Shown: piece by piece, positions 42,582-52,061 of the stretch
Numbering within the stretch: position 1 is the first letter of the stretch
Layout of the letters: every line of letters starts with the position of its first letter
Source of the DNA: Montanilutibacter psychrotolerans
GTDB lineage: Bacteria; Pseudomonadota; Gammaproteobacteria; Xanthomonadales; Xanthomonadaceae
Assembly (NCBI RefSeq): GCF_003719825.1
Contig: NZ_RIBS01000003.1
Coordinates: forward strand, 1-64,000
Reading direction: 5' to 3'
DNA length: 64,000 nt
Program-made: the position numbers and the translations under genes
Notes under the pieces: model-generated
What the model was told of the DNA's origin: nothing
Database searches by the model: none
The model's input: the letters and a program-made list of their open reading frames with translations, nothing else

Positions 42582-44855
42582 TCAGGCCGGTCGGGTTTCG
42601 TTGTCGAGTTGTTCGCGCACGTGACGCATCGCTTCCTCGAACGCGTTGCGCCCGCCACCGAACTGCAACCGGCCCACCACACCCAGCGCGGCAAGCTCGT
42701 CCTTGGAGGCAACCAGCACGCGCAAGCCGCGGTTGTTGACCAGCAACATCCTTCCGGTGAGCGGACTGGTCCAGGCGAGCTTGGTGGCCACGATGTCGCC
42801 ATTGCGATCGGTGAGCTGCAGGCCGTCGCCGGGCTGCAGCGCGGCCAGGCGCTCCATCCACGTCGGGTCCGGTGCCAGCGACACCGCGCCCTCGACCAGC
42901 CACTGCCGTGCTTCCTCGACACTGTCCTCGATCACCGAGGACGGCGGCGCCGGATGCAGGTCGCGCGGCGCGTCGGGCCACGCCAGTGTCTTCACCAGCA
43001 ACGCCATGCCGTGTTGGGCCGCGCTGTCGTCCAGGCCCGAACTGGCGAGGCATTCGACAATGGCCGGCTCGAGCGCGAGCAGGCGATCGGCAAGTTCGCG
43101 ACCACGGCCGTCCGCGGAGAGGCGGTCGGCGGTCACCAGCGCGTCACCCAGCGACACGGCCTCGACATAGCGGCCCGGGCCCGCGCCATCGCGCAGCAGT
43201 GTCTGCACCAGGTGGTGGCGCCAGGAGGTCGACAGGAACTCGGCGACCGCATGGCTGACTGGCGGCGCGGCAAGGCGGCGGGCGACCACACTGTCGGCGC
43301 GCTCGCGCGCCTGGTTGAGGCGTTCGCGGCCGAGCACGGTCTTGGCGGCGCGCTCTTCCTGCAGTTCGATGCGGCGGCGCTGCTGCTGCAGCAGCCCATC
43401 GAGCTCGGCATGGGCCAGCTCGAACACCGCCAGGTCCTGGTTGTACTCCGCCACCACGCGCTGCGACAGCAGCGCGGCGCGGTCAAGCAGTTCGCGCTCC
43501 TGTGGCGTCTCGGCGTTGTTGCCGGCGCAGGCCTCGGTGATGACATCCAGCAGGCGGCGTGCCGGGTGCTCGTGCACCTCGAACAGCCCGCCGTCGGTCA
43601 GCGCCAGCTTCACGAACGGCAGCACCAGGCGCGCATACAGGCGGCGCGCGCGTTCTTCGAGATCATGGTTCTGGAACAACGAGTCGAACAGCAGCGCGAC
43701 CATGTCGATCGCGTCTTCCTCGTCGTTGCTGAAGCGGGTCTGCTCGGGGTTCAGGCCGAGCCGGCGCGAACCGTCGTTGAGCCGCTCGCGGATGGCTTCA
43801 CCCAGCCTGCCGTTGCCGGCCAGCGCGCGCGCAAACGTATCGGGCGGTTCGCGCTGCAACAGCGAGGCGACGCTGACGACCTCGTCGACGCGCAGTTCGC
43901 GGCGCCCCACCGGCGCCCGCCGGCTGGCCGCATCGACCACGCCTTCGGGCAACTCGCCACGCACGCGGGCTTCGCGCCATGCGCGCAGCAGGCCCCGCAG
44001 TTCGCCCAGATCGGCCGCGTTGGGAATCTCGGCACCCGTCCACGGCGAACCACCGCCCGCATTGCTGCCGCTGACGGCACCTGCCGCTACGCCCATGCCA
44101 TCCGCTCCCCCACCGTTGCCTCCCTGGCGATTGCCGTCTCCACGGACGTCTCCGCGCCCGCTGGTTTCGTTGCCGTGCCCCGGTTGCCCCGGGACATCGA
44201 AGCCACTGGAGACCAGCAGCGCGTTGACGCGGTCGTACATCTCGCCCAGCAGGCGAGTCAGCTCGAGCTCGTACTGGCGGAACAGCTCAGCGCGCAGCAG
44301 CGCCGGGATCTGTTCGCTGACGAAGGTCTCGATGAATGCCGCCAGCAGCCTGCCCGGACCGATCGGGTTGGCCGCGAACGGCACGCCGAGCATGTCGGCC
44401 ATGCCGTGCAGGCGCGAGTCGAGCAACTGCAGCTGACGCATGAAACGTTGTTCGATTGCGTCGCCAACCTTCTGGCCGGCGAGGTGGAACTCCAGCTGGG
44501 TCTCATCGACCAGCCCCAGCGGGAGTTCGCCGCGGCTGCGGATACGCAGCGCGCGAAAATCGTCGAAGCCCTGCGCCACGTGCTGGCGGTAACGCATCAC
44601 GTGCGAGGCATGGTGCTGGCGCAGCACCCACAGGGCCGCATGGTCCTGGTACTGCTGTGCCTGGTCGGTACCGGCGAGGGTGGCGTTGAGCGCCGCCTCG
44701 GTCGGTTCGTACAGGGACCCCGGCAGGTTGCCGAGTTGTTCTACGGCGAGGCGTTTGATCTCCTCGAGTACGCGGAATGGATCGGCGCGTACCGCGCGGA
44801 CGGAACCGACGGTTTGATTGGACACGGTAACTTCCCCAGACAGACGTGACGTCAT
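42582..44855 (-). CDS. DUF1631 family protein
   Basis: A roughly 757-residue cytoplasmic protein of the DUF1631 family. It has an N-terminal helical region (VLEEIKRLAVEQLGNLPGSL) and a Gly/Asn-rich low-complexity linker near residues 225-260. The middle resembles DUF1631 (SNDEEDAIDMVALLFDSLFQ). A C-terminal beta domain ends with LAWTSPLTGRMLLVNNRGLR then VLVASKDELAALGV. Its biochemical role is unknown. Start ATG 44855 is chosen; an in-frame ATG at 44873 gives six more residues. A CRP-like site lies just upstream. Confidence 0.85.
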   Translation of the reverse strand: MTSRLSGEVTVSNQTVGSVRAVRADPFRVLEEIKRLAVEQLGNLPGSLYEPTEAALNATLAGTDQAQQYQDHAALWVLRQHHASHVMRYRQHVAQGFDDFRALRIRSRGELPLGLVDETQLEFHLAGQKVGDAIEQRFMRQLQLLDSRLHGMADMLGVPFAANPIGPGRLLAAFIETFVSEQIPALLRAELFRQYELELTRLLGEMYDRVNALLVSSGFDVPGQPGHGNETSGRGDVRGDGNRQGGNGGGADGMGVAAGAVSGSNAGGGSPWTGAEIPNAADLGELRGLLRAWREARVRGELPEGVVDAASRRAPVGRRELRVDEVVSVASLLQREPPDTFARALAGNGRLGEAIRERLNDGSRRLGLNPEQTRFSNDEEDAIDMVALLFDSLFQNHDLEERARRLYARLVLPFVKLALTDGGLFEVHEHPARRLLDVITEACAGNNAETPQERELLDRAALLSQRVVAEYNQDLAVFELAHAELDGLLQQQRRRIELQEERAAKTVLGRERLNQARERADSVVARRLAAPPVSHAVAEFLSTSWRHHLVQTLLRDGAGPGRYVEAVSLGDALVTADRLSADGRGRELADRLLALEPAIVECLASSGLDDSAAQHGMALLVKTLAWPDAPRDLHPAPPSSVIEDSVEEARQWLVEGAVSLAPDPTWMERLAALQPGDGLQLTDRNGDIVATKLAWTSPLTGRMLLVNNRGLRVLVASKDELAALGVVGRLQFGGGRNAFEEAMRHVREQLDNETRPA

Positions 44856-44921
44856 GCGTCTACTACCGTCCATGTACGCTGCAGCACAGTGGCAAGATAC
44901 GTCAGTCTTTTGCCATCACAG

Positions 44922-44937
44922 TGTGACCGATGTCACC
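44922..44937. promoter_or_regulatory. Clp/CRP-like binding site
   Basis: TGTGACCGATGTCACC matches TGTGA-N6-TCACA at 9 of 10 positions. It lies in the short divergent gap between DUF1631 and the nitroreductase gene and overlaps the annotated nitroreductase start, so it would more easily activate DUF1631. In xanthomonads the Clp protein recognises this motif. Confidence 0.5.
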
Positions 44938-45535
44938 AAACATACTCCCCCAGACGGACGGCGTCGCCGATCCGTTGGCTACGCTGGACCATCGCCGGTC
45001 CACCCCGCCCAAGCAGCTGCAGGCTCCCGGCCCTGACCAGGCCACGCTCTTGCGCATGCTGCAGTCGGCCGTGCGGGTGCCCGACCACGGAAAACGGGTC
45101 CCGTTCCGCTTCATCCGGTTCGAGGGCGAGGCCCGCCACGCGTTCGGCCGGCAACTGGCCGCCCGCAGCCTGGAACGCGACCCCAACGCCAGCGAGGCGG
45201 TCATCGACAAGGACCGGATGCGATTCTCACACGCCCCACTGGTGGTCGCGGTGATCGCCCAGCTTGGCCCGGACGAGAAGATTCCCGAGTCCGAGCGCCA
45301 TTCGAGCGCGGCCTGCGTGTGCTTCTCGCTGCTGCAGGCGGCCGACGCGCTGGGCTTCGGCGCGATCTGGCTGACCGGCTGGCTGGCCTACGACGAACAA
45401 GTGCGCGGCTGGCTCGGCCTGGCCGAGCACGAGCACGTCACCGGCTTCATCCACATCGGCACGCCGAAACTGGCCGCCCCCGAACGCGAACGCCCCGACC
45501 CACGGGCCCTGCTCAGCGATTGGGCGCCGGCATGA
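44930..45535 (+). CDS. Nitroreductase family protein
   Basis: A 201-residue FMN-dependent oxidoreductase of the YdjA type. Family segments are RRSTPPKQLQAPGPDQATLL near the N-terminus, SAVRVPDHGKRVPFRFI, and LLQAADALGFGAIWLTGWLA near the C-terminus. The ATG at 44930 overlaps the CRP-like site; a downstream TTG start near 44975 is possible. The stop overlaps the next gene's start by 4 bases. Confidence 0.9.
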   Translation: MSPNILPQTDGVADPLATLDHRRSTPPKQLQAPGPDQATLLRMLQSAVRVPDHGKRVPFRFIRFEGEARHAFGRQLAARSLERDPNASEAVIDKDRMRFSHAPLVVAVIAQLGPDEKIPESERHSSAACVCFSLLQAADALGFGAIWLTGWLAYDEQVRGWLGLAEHEHVTGFIHIGTPKLAAPERERPDPRALLSDWAPA

Positions 45536-46470
45536 GCACGCCTGCGACGGGCGCTGCCCGCCCGGTCTACCTGGTGGACGCCAGCATGTACGTCTTCCGC
45601 GCCTGGCACTCGATCCCCAACGAGTTCCACGACGCCGAAGGCTGGCCCAGCAATGCCGTGCACGGATTTGCGCGTTTCGTGCTCGAACTGCTGGAACGGG
45701 CGCGCCCGCAGCACATCGTGGTCGCTTTCGACGAGGCACTGGACTCGTGCTTCCGCAACCGCATCTACCCGGACTACAAGGCCAATCGCGAGCCCGCCCC
45801 GGAAGAGCTCAAGCGCCAGTTCGTCCATTGCAAGGCGCTGTGCGAGGCGATGGGCCTGGCCGTGCTGGCCCATGGCGAGTACGAGGCCGATGACCTGATC
45901 GGCAGTGCGCTGGTGGCCATGCGCCCGCAAGGCTTCCGCGGCGTGATCGTGTCGGCGGACAAGGACCTCTCGCAGTTGCTGGTCGACGCCGACGAGCAAT
46001 GGGACTACGCCCGCAACCAGCGCTGGAGCGCGGCCGGCGTGCCCGAGCGGCATGGCGTGGAGGCGCGCCAGATCGCCGATTACCTGGCGCTGTGTGGCGA
46101 CGCGGTCGACAACATCCCCGGCGTGCCCGGCGTCGGCGCGAAGACCGCGGCGGCGTTGCTGGCCCATTTCGACACCCTGGACGCGGTGCTGGCCCGGGTC
46201 GAGGAAATCCCGTTCCTGCGCCTGCGCGGCGCCGCCAGCACCGCGGCCAAGCTGCGCGCGCACCGGGACCAGGCCCTGCTGTGCCGCCAGCTGACCACGA
46301 TTGCCTGCGACGCGCCGCTGTCGGGCCATCAGGACCAGTTCGCGCGCGGCAACGCCAACGCAGGCGCCCTGGGCACCCTGTGCGAAGCGTTACGCTTCGG
46401 TCCGATGACCCGGCGCCGGTTGCACGAAGCGGCCGGCGTCGACTTCGCACCGTCACCGTCTGCCACCTAG
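45532..46470 (+). CDS. 5'-3' exonuclease/flap endonuclease (PolA N-terminal type)
   Basis: A 312-residue nuclease resembling the DNA polymerase I 5'-3' exonuclease domain and ExoIX. Acidic metal-binding motifs are PVYLVDASMYVFRAWH, VVAFDE, YEADDLIGSALVAM and GVIVSADKDLSQLL. The helix-hairpin-helix GDAVDNIPGVPGVGAKTAA follows. It probably processes flaps or RNA primers. It is coupled to the nitroreductase gene by an ATGA overlap. Confidence 0.93.
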   Translation: MSTPATGAARPVYLVDASMYVFRAWHSIPNEFHDAEGWPSNAVHGFARFVLELLERARPQHIVVAFDEALDSCFRNRIYPDYKANREPAPEELKRQFVHCKALCEAMGLAVLAHGEYEADDLIGSALVAMRPQGFRGVIVSADKDLSQLLVDADEQWDYARNQRWSAAGVPERHGVEARQIADYLALCGDAVDNIPGVPGVGAKTAAALLAHFDTLDAVLARVEEIPFLRLRGAASTAAKLRAHRDQALLCRQLTTIACDAPLSGHQDQFARGNANAGALGTLCEALRFGPMTRRRLHEAAGVDFAPSPSAT

Positions 46471-46510
46471 CATCGACACCGCAGCCCGACCGACGGCTGC
46501 AAGGACCCCC

Positions 46511-47083
46511 ATGGACAGCCGCATCGAATCCGCACTGATCGCCGCCCAGAGCGTCGAAACCCTGTACCAGGGCAACTGGCTGCGCATCCAGCGCCGCGGC
46601 CGCTGGGAGTACGCCGAACGCACGCACGGCACCGGCATGGCGGTGATCATCATCGCCATGACCCCGGACGACCGGCTGCTGTTCGTCGAACAGCTGCGCG
46701 TGCCGCTGGGCCGGCGCACCATCGAGATGCCGGCCGGACTGGTCGGCGACCAGGCCGGCGAGGACACCCTCGAGGATGCCGCGCGCCGGGAGCTGGTCGA
46801 GGAGACCGGCTGGCAGCCCGAACACGTGGAAGTGCTGATGACCGGCCCGACGTCGGCCGGCATGAGCAGCGAGCGGGTGGCCTTCGTGCGGGCGACCGGG
46901 CTGCGCCGGGTAGGGAACGGCGGCGGCGTCGATGGCGAGGACATCGTCGTGCACGAGGTCCCGTTCGCACAGGCACCGGCATGGCTGGTGGCCCGCCAGG
47001 CCGAGGGGTTCGAGCTAGACCTCAAGCTCTGGGCCGGGCTGTGGATGGTCGAGCGCAACCCGGACGGGTCGCCGGCGCGCTGA
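46511..47083 (+). CDS. Nudix hydrolase (ADP-ribose pyrophosphatase-like)
   Basis: A 190-residue Nudix enzyme. The Nudix box is present at about residues 77-99: GLVGDQ, then EDTLEDAARRELVEETGW with the catalytic Glu residues. The EMPAGLV motif before the box is typical of ADP-ribose/GDP-mannose pyrophosphatases (NudF/NudK group). It probably cleans up ADP-ribose or nucleotide sugars. It follows the exonuclease gene by 40 bases. Confidence 0.92.
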   Translation: MDSRIESALIAAQSVETLYQGNWLRIQRRGRWEYAERTHGTGMAVIIIAMTPDDRLLFVEQLRVPLGRRTIEMPAGLVGDQAGEDTLEDAARRELVEETGWQPEHVEVLMTGPTSAGMSSERVAFVRATGLRRVGNGGGVDGEDIVVHEVPFAQAPAWLVARQAEGFELDLKLWAGLWMVERNPDGSPAR

Positions 47084-47281
47084 GACGCCTCGGTCGCCCT
47101 CGCCTGCGTCAGGCGTTAGCGCGCCTGGTCACACGGTCCAGGGCGGCACGGGAAAACGGATCGGCACGAACGCCGCGTCGCTCCTGCGGCGCATCGGCCG
47201 GGGTAGGCGCAGCGCCACCCCGGCCTCGCGAAACCGCACGTGCGAGCGACCTCTTGCTGGCGCCGCACGTGACGCGGGCAA

Positions 47282-48223
47282 TCAGGCGAAGCGGTCGGTC
47301 GCACGCACCAGGGCGTCGATGTTTTCCAGCTCGAACGCGGAATGGCCCGACGCCGGCGTGATCACCAGCTCGGCCTTCGGCCATGCCTCGTGCAGGTCCC
47401 AGGCATTCTGCACCGGGCAGACCACGTCGTAGCGCCCGTGCACGATCACACCGGGGATGTCGGCGATGCGGGGCGCGTCGCGCAACAGCTGGTTGTCGAC
47501 CTCGAAGAAGCCGCTGTTGACGAAGTAGTGGTTCTCGATGCGCGCAAACGCGAGCGCGAACTGCGGGTCTTCGTGGCTGTTGGCGAAGTCCTCGTCGATG
47601 TGCAGGAAGCTGGTCGCGCCTTCCCATACGCTCCAGGCCTGGGCGGCGGCCAGTCGCACGGCCTCCTGGTCCGAGGTCAGGCGGCGGTGGAACGCGCTGA
47701 TCAGATCGTGGCGTTCGACCTCGGGGATCGCTGCCAGGTACTGCTGCCACGCCTCCGGGAACAGGCGGCTGGCGCCTTCCTGGTAGAACCACTCCAGCTC
47801 CCAGCGACGCAGCATGAAGATGCCGCGCAACACCAGCTCGGTGACCCGATGCGGATGGGCCTGTGCGTACGCCAGCGCCAGCGTCGATCCCCAGGAACCG
47901 CCAAACACCTGCCAGCGCTCGATGCCGAGCCGGGTGCGCAGCGTCTCGATGTCGTCGACGAGGTCCCAGGTGGTGTTGTCGACCAGGTCGGCATGCGGCG
48001 TCGAACGGCCGCTGCCACGCTGATCAAACAGCACGATGCGGTACTTGGCCGGATCGTGGAAACGACGCATCTTGTCGCTGCAGCCGCCACCCGGACCGCC
48101 GTGCAGCATCACCACCGGCTTGCCATCGGGATTGCCACACTGCTCGTAGTACAGCGTGTGGCGGTCGTCGACCTTGAGCGTTCCGACGTCGTAAGGCTGG
48201 ATCTCGGGATAAAGCGTGCGCAT
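47282..48223 (-). CDS. pip: Prolyl aminopeptidase
   Basis: A 313-residue alpha/beta-hydrolase that removes N-terminal proline. The oxyanion segment is VVMLHGGPGGGCSD, the Pip-specific RIVLFDQRGSGRSTPHA follows, and the nucleophile motif is FGGSWGSTLAL. The Asp and His are in GRYDVVCP and SGHSAFE near the C-terminus. It is full length for the family (S33). It is cytoplasmic and shares no operon with the Nudix gene, which is convergent. Confidence 0.95.
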   Translation of the reverse strand: MRTLYPEIQPYDVGTLKVDDRHTLYYEQCGNPDGKPVVMLHGGPGGGCSDKMRRFHDPAKYRIVLFDQRGSGRSTPHADLVDNTTWDLVDDIETLRTRLGIERWQVFGGSWGSTLALAYAQAHPHRVTELVLRGIFMLRRWELEWFYQEGASRLFPEAWQQYLAAIPEVERHDLISAFHRRLTSDQEAVRLAAAQAWSVWEGATSFLHIDEDFANSHEDPQFALAFARIENHYFVNSGFFEVDNQLLRDAPRIADIPGVIVHGRYDVVCPVQNAWDLHEAWPKAELVITPASGHSAFELENIDALVRATDRFA

Positions 48224-48295
48224 CTTGCGGACCCGAAGCGAAGGAGGCCGCGAGTTTATCTCCCTGCCATTGCGACCGCAGCCGTTTAGCCAGCG

Positions 48296-49123
48296 CTATC
48301 TGGGCAGGTGTCCCAGCGTTACCCGATCGCGCAGTTCGAGATCGCGCACGGTTTCCACGCCAACCAGCCCGGCTGCTCGCATCAGCGCCTGCACCTGGGC
48401 CCCCTGATCGAAGCCATGCTCGATCAGCAACCAGCCGCCAGGCAGCAGGTGCGCCGGTGCCTGCGCGGTGATGAGGCGGATCGCATCGAGGCCGTCGATG
48501 CCCGACGACAGCGCGCTCGCCGGCTCGAAGCGCAGGTCGCCCTCTGCCAGGTGCGGGTCGTCGTCGGCGATGTAGGGCGGGTTGCTGGCGATCAGGTCGA
48601 AGCGTGCGCCGGTCAGCGCGGCAAACCAGTCGCCCTGGCGGAACGCGATGTTGTGCAGCGACAGCGCCCGTGCGTTGCTGCTGGCGATCGCCAGCGCCTC
48701 GCCGCTCATGTCCGTGGCGATCACCTGCGCATGCGGCCGCTCGAACGCCAGCGCCAGCGCGATGGCGCCGCTGCCGGTCCCCAGGTCGGCCAACCGCATC
48801 GGGCCGACATTGGGCAGGCGGGCCAATGCCAGTTCGACCAGCAGCTCGGTCTCCGCGCGCGGGATCAGCGTGGCCGGCCCGACCTGCAGATCGAAGCGCC
48901 AGAAGCCGCGCTCCCCGGTCAGGTAGGCCACGGGCTCGCCACGCTCGCGGCGCTCGAGCAGTGCCGCGAACGCCGCGCTGGTATCGGCGTCCAGCTCGTC
49001 CTGGGCATGGGTGAACAACCACGTCCGGGAACAGCCCAGCACGTGCGCCAGCAGCAGGTCGGCCTCCACGCCGTCGGGCAATCGGAGGCGGGCATCGCGC
49101 AGCAGGGCATCGATGCGCGGCAT
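48296..49123 (-). CDS. prmC: Release factor glutamine methyltransferase
   Basis: A 275-residue methyltransferase that modifies the GGQ glutamine of RF1 and RF2. The SAM-binding motif is [16 protein letters not shown] (about 111-126), and the catalytic NPPY is at residues 181-184. The N-terminal helical domain has [21 protein letters not shown] chose the ATG at 49121-49123. In most relatives it is adjacent to prfA; here it lies 37 kb from it and reads divergently from ahpC. Confidence 0.95.
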   Translation of the reverse strand: MPRIDALLRDARLRLPDGVEADLLLAHVLGCSRTWLFTHAQDELDADTSAAFAALLERRERGEPVAYLTGERGFWRFDLQVGPATLIPRAETELLVELALARLPNVGPMRLADLGTGSGAIALALAFERPHAQVIATDMSGEALAIASSNARALSLHNIAFRQGDWFAALTGARFDLIASNPPYIADDDPHLAEGDLRFEPASALSSGIDGLDAIRLITAQAPAHLLPGGWLLIEHGFDQGAQVQALMRAAGLVGVETVRDLELRDRVTLGHLPR

Positions 49124-49253
49124 CGGCGGATTCCATCGGCAGAACGCGGCATCGTACCGCGCAGCCAATGACTGCACGGGCTTGTCGACACGGGGGCAAC
49201 ACCTGGCATGGCTAGCATCGACGCCCCGGCCCGCCCCTGGCCGGCGCCCATCG

Positions 49254-49290
49254 ATAGGCATAGCCTATCTATTCAATCCCATAAATCGAT
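49254..49290 (+). promoter_or_regulatory. OxyR binding site upstream of ahpC
   Basis: The first half is an exact ATAG-N7-CTAT (49254-49268). After 7 bases a weaker second half follows with ATCC-N7-CGAT (49276-49290). This spacing matches the tetranucleotide arrangement of OxyR sites. It ends directly before the ahpC -35 element, the normal position for OxyR activation. Confidence 0.7.
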
Positions 49291-49319
49291 TTGATTGATT
49301 TATCGCTCCCCCCTAGCAT
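49291..49319 (+). promoter_or_regulatory. ahpC: ahpC promoter
   Basis: A -35 TTGATT (49291-49296) and a -10 TAGCAT (49314-49319) separated by 17 bases, 50 bases before the ahpC ATG and abutting the OxyR site. A weak -10 fits an activator-dependent promoter. Confidence 0.6.
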
Positions 49320-49369
49320 TGCCGACGTACCCCAACCCCACCCCATCCCCAACCAGAGGATTCCTCCGA

Positions 49370-49933
49370 ATGTCCCTGATCAATTCCGACGTCAAGCCGT
49401 TCAAGGCGACCGCCTTCCACAATGGCAAGTTCGTCGAAGTGTCCGACGCCGACCTGAAGAACAAGTGGTCGGTGGTGTTCTTCTACCCGGCCGACTTCAC
49501 CTTCGTCTGCCCGACCGAGCTGGGCGATCTGGCCGACAACTACGCCGAGTTCCAGAAGCTGGGCGTGGAGATCTACTCCGTCTCCACCGACACCCATTTC
49601 ACCCACAAGGCCTGGCACGACAGCTCCGAGACCATCGGCAAGATCAACTACCCGATGATCGGCGACCCGACCGGCGCGATCACCCGCAACTTCGACGTGA
49701 TGATCGAGGAAGTGGGCCTGGCCGACCGCGGCACCTTCGTCGTCGACCCGCAGGGCAAGATCCAGATCGTCGAAGTCACCGCCGGCGGCATCGGCCGCGA
49801 CGCCTCCGAACTGCTGCGCAAGGTCAAGGCCGCCCAGTACGTCGCCTCGCACCCGGGCGAGGTCTGCCCGGCCAAGTGGAAGGAAGGCGAGAAGACCCTG
49901 GCGCCGTCGCTGGATCTGGTCGGCAAGATCTGA
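49370..49933 (+). CDS. ahpC: Alkyl hydroperoxide reductase subunit C (peroxiredoxin)
   Basis: A 187-residue typical 2-Cys peroxiredoxin. The peroxidatic Cys47 is in [10 protein letters not shown] and the resolving Cys166 in [10 protein letters not shown], exactly as in enterobacterial AhpC. It reduces hydrogen peroxide and organic peroxides and is recycled by AhpF. CAGAGGA lies upstream of the ATG. The OxyR-type promoter and the downstream ahpF and oxyR fit the known xanthomonad peroxide locus. Confidence 0.97.
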   Translation: MSLINSDVKPFKATAFHNGKFVEVSDADLKNKWSVVFFYPADFTFVCPTELGDLADNYAEFQKLGVEIYSVSTDTHFTHKAWHDSSETIGKINYPMIGDPTGAITRNFDVMIEEVGLADRGTFVVDPQGKIQIVEVTAGGIGRDASELLRKVKAAQYVASHPGEVCPAKWKEGEKTLAPSLDLVGKI

Positions 49934-50343
49934 TCGCTCGACCTGCCTTTCGGAGCATGCCCCCGCATGCCTCGCGGCAGGTGCACGACGATCGGACTCC
50001 CCCACCGATCGGCAACACCCGGTCTCCCGCCGGCCAATCACACCCGATTGACCCGGCCTGACCGATAGAGGAAACCGAACCACCGACCCGGACCAGTCAG
50101 TCTCGTTCGGGCCGGTGGGATCGGAATCGCGACCCCGACCGCCATCCGGTGCCGTCACGGGTCACGAAACCACCGGATCCGGGCGACCGTCGCCCCGAGC
50201 CACCTTGCGACGCCGTCGCGGACGCTTGCACCAGCGGCCCGGCCGGGCCGGAACCCGGCTCCCTCCCCCGACCCTTCCCCCGGTCCGGGCCGCTACTGCA
50301 AGCGCCCTTGCGCCCTCCCTCTTCCCTTGCTGGAACCGTCCCC
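49934..50343. other. ahpC-ahpF gap with a large hairpin
   Basis: About 410 bases without a gene. An imperfect inverted repeat CACCGACCCG / CGGGCCGGTG pairs 50081-50090 with 50108-50117. No T-tract follows. It might attenuate read-through from ahpC to ahpF, giving excess AhpC; that is an inference. I could not identify a separate ahpF promoter. Confidence 0.4.
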
Positions 50344-51936
50344 ATGCTCGATGCCAACCTCAAGACCCAGTTGCAGGCCTATCTGGAAAAGCTGGTCCAG
50401 CCGATCGAACTGGTGGCCTCGCTCGACGACGGCGAGAAGTCGCGCGAACTCGGCGCCCTGCTCGAGCAGATCGCCGCGCTGTCTCCCAAGATCACCCTGG
50501 CGCACCGCGACGACGCCGACACGCGCAAGCCGTCGTTCGCGATCAACCGCGTCGGCAGCGACATCGGCGTGCGTTTCGCCGGCATCCCGATGGGCCACGA
50601 GTTCACCTCGCTGGTGCTGGCGCTGCTGCAGGTGGGCGGTCATCCGTCGCGTGAGTCGCAGGAGCTCATCGAACAGGTGCGCAACCTCGATGGCGACTAT
50701 CGCTTCGAGACCTACTTCTCGCTGTCCTGCCAGAACTGCCCCGACGTGGTGCAGGCGCTGAACCTGATGAGCGTGCTGAATCCGCGCATCCAGCACGTGG
50801 CCATCGACGGCGCGCTGTTCCAGGACGAGGTCGAGGCGCGCCAGGTGATGTCGGTGCCGACGGTCTACCTCAATGGCGAGGTGTTCGACCAGGGCCGCAT
50901 GAGCCTGGAGCAGATCGTCGCCAAGCTCGACACCGGTGCCGTCACGCGTGCCGCCGAGCAGATCCGGGGCAAGGCACCGTTCGACGTGCTGGTGGTCGGC
51001 GGCGGCCCCGCCGGCGCGGCCGCGGCAATCTATGCCGCGCGCAAGGGCATCCGCACCGGCATCGCCGCCGAACGCTTCGGCGGCCAGGTGCTCGACACCA
51101 TGGCGATCGAGAACTTCATCTCCGTCTCGCACACCGAAGGCCCGAAGCTGGCAGCGGCGCTGGAACAGCACGTGCGCGACTACGAGGTCGACATCATGAA
51201 CCTCCAGCGCGCCAGCAAGCTGGTGCCGGCTGGTGCCGACGGTCTGATCGAAGTGCAACTGGAAAACGGCGCCAGCCTGAAGTCGCGCAGCGTGGTCCTG
51301 TCCACCGGCGCGCGCTGGCGGCAGATGGGCGTCCCGGGCGAGGCCGAATACCGCAACAAGGGCGTGGCCTACTGCCCGCACTGCGATGGCCCGCTGTTCA
51401 AGGGCAAGCGCGTGGCGGTGATTGGCGGCGGAAACTCCGGCGTCGAGGCCGCGATCGACCTGGCCGGCATCGTCAGCCACGTCACGCTGATCGAGTTCGA
51501 TGGCCAGCTGCGCGCCGACGAAGTGCTGCAGCGCAAGCTGCGCAGCCTGCCCAATGTCGAGGTGATCGTCAGCGCACTGAGTACCGAAGTACTGGGCGAT
51601 GGCCAGAAGGTCACCGGACTGGTCTACACGGACCGCGTCGGTGGTGACAGCCACCGCATCGAACTCGAAGGCATCTTCGTGCAGATCGGCCTGCTGCCCA
51701 ATACCGAGTGGCTCAAGGGCACGGTCGAGTTGTCGCCGCGCGGGGAGATCATCATCGACGACCGCGGACAGACCTCGGTACCGGGCGTGTTCGCCGCCGG
51801 CGACGCCACCACGGTGCCGTACAAGCAGATCGTGATCGCGATGGGTGCCGGCTCGACCGCGGCATTGAGCGCGTTCGATCACCTGATCCGCAGCTCGGCA
51901 CCCGCCGAGCAGGTGCGGGTGTCGGCCGCGGCCTGA
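50344..51936 (+). CDS. ahpF: Alkyl hydroperoxide reductase subunit F
   Basis: A 530-residue NADH-dependent flavoprotein disulfide reductase. The N-terminal double-thioredoxin domain has its CxxC at residues 129-132 (SCQNCPD). The thioredoxin-reductase-like domain has FAD motif [20 protein letters not shown] (about 214-233), redox CPHC at 344-347, and NADH motif [12 protein letters not shown]. It recycles AhpC. The ATG at 50344 is family-typical; the open frame upstream is GC-rich non-coding sequence. Confidence 0.97.
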   Translation: MLDANLKTQLQAYLEKLVQPIELVASLDDGEKSRELGALLEQIAALSPKITLAHRDDADTRKPSFAINRVGSDIGVRFAGIPMGHEFTSLVLALLQVGGHPSRESQELIEQVRNLDGDYRFETYFSLSCQNCPDVVQALNLMSVLNPRIQHVAIDGALFQDEVEARQVMSVPTVYLNGEVFDQGRMSLEQIVAKLDTGAVTRAAEQIRGKAPFDVLVVGGGPAGAAAAIYAARKGIRTGIAAERFGGQVLDTMAIENFISVSHTEGPKLAAALEQHVRDYEVDIMNLQRASKLVPAGADGLIEVQLENGASLKSRSVVLSTGARWRQMGVPGEAEYRNKGVAYCPHCDGPLFKGKRVAVIGGGNSGVEAAIDLAGIVSHVTLIEFDGQLRADEVLQRKLRSLPNVEVIVSALSTEVLGDGQKVTGLVYTDRVGGDSHRIELEGIFVQIGLLPNTEWLKGTVELSPRGEIIIDDRGQTSVPGVFAAGDATTVPYKQIVIAMGAGSTAALSAFDHLIRSSAPAEQVRVSAAA

Positions 51937-52061
51937 GCCGCTACCTGCAGCGTGCCGGCTGAAAGCAACGAGGACGCCGCAAGCCCATCCGGTCACGGCG
52001 GCGGTCCGCAAAGGACCCCGCACTGCCGCTTCGCACGCACTAGCCATGGAGGTTCCACCGC

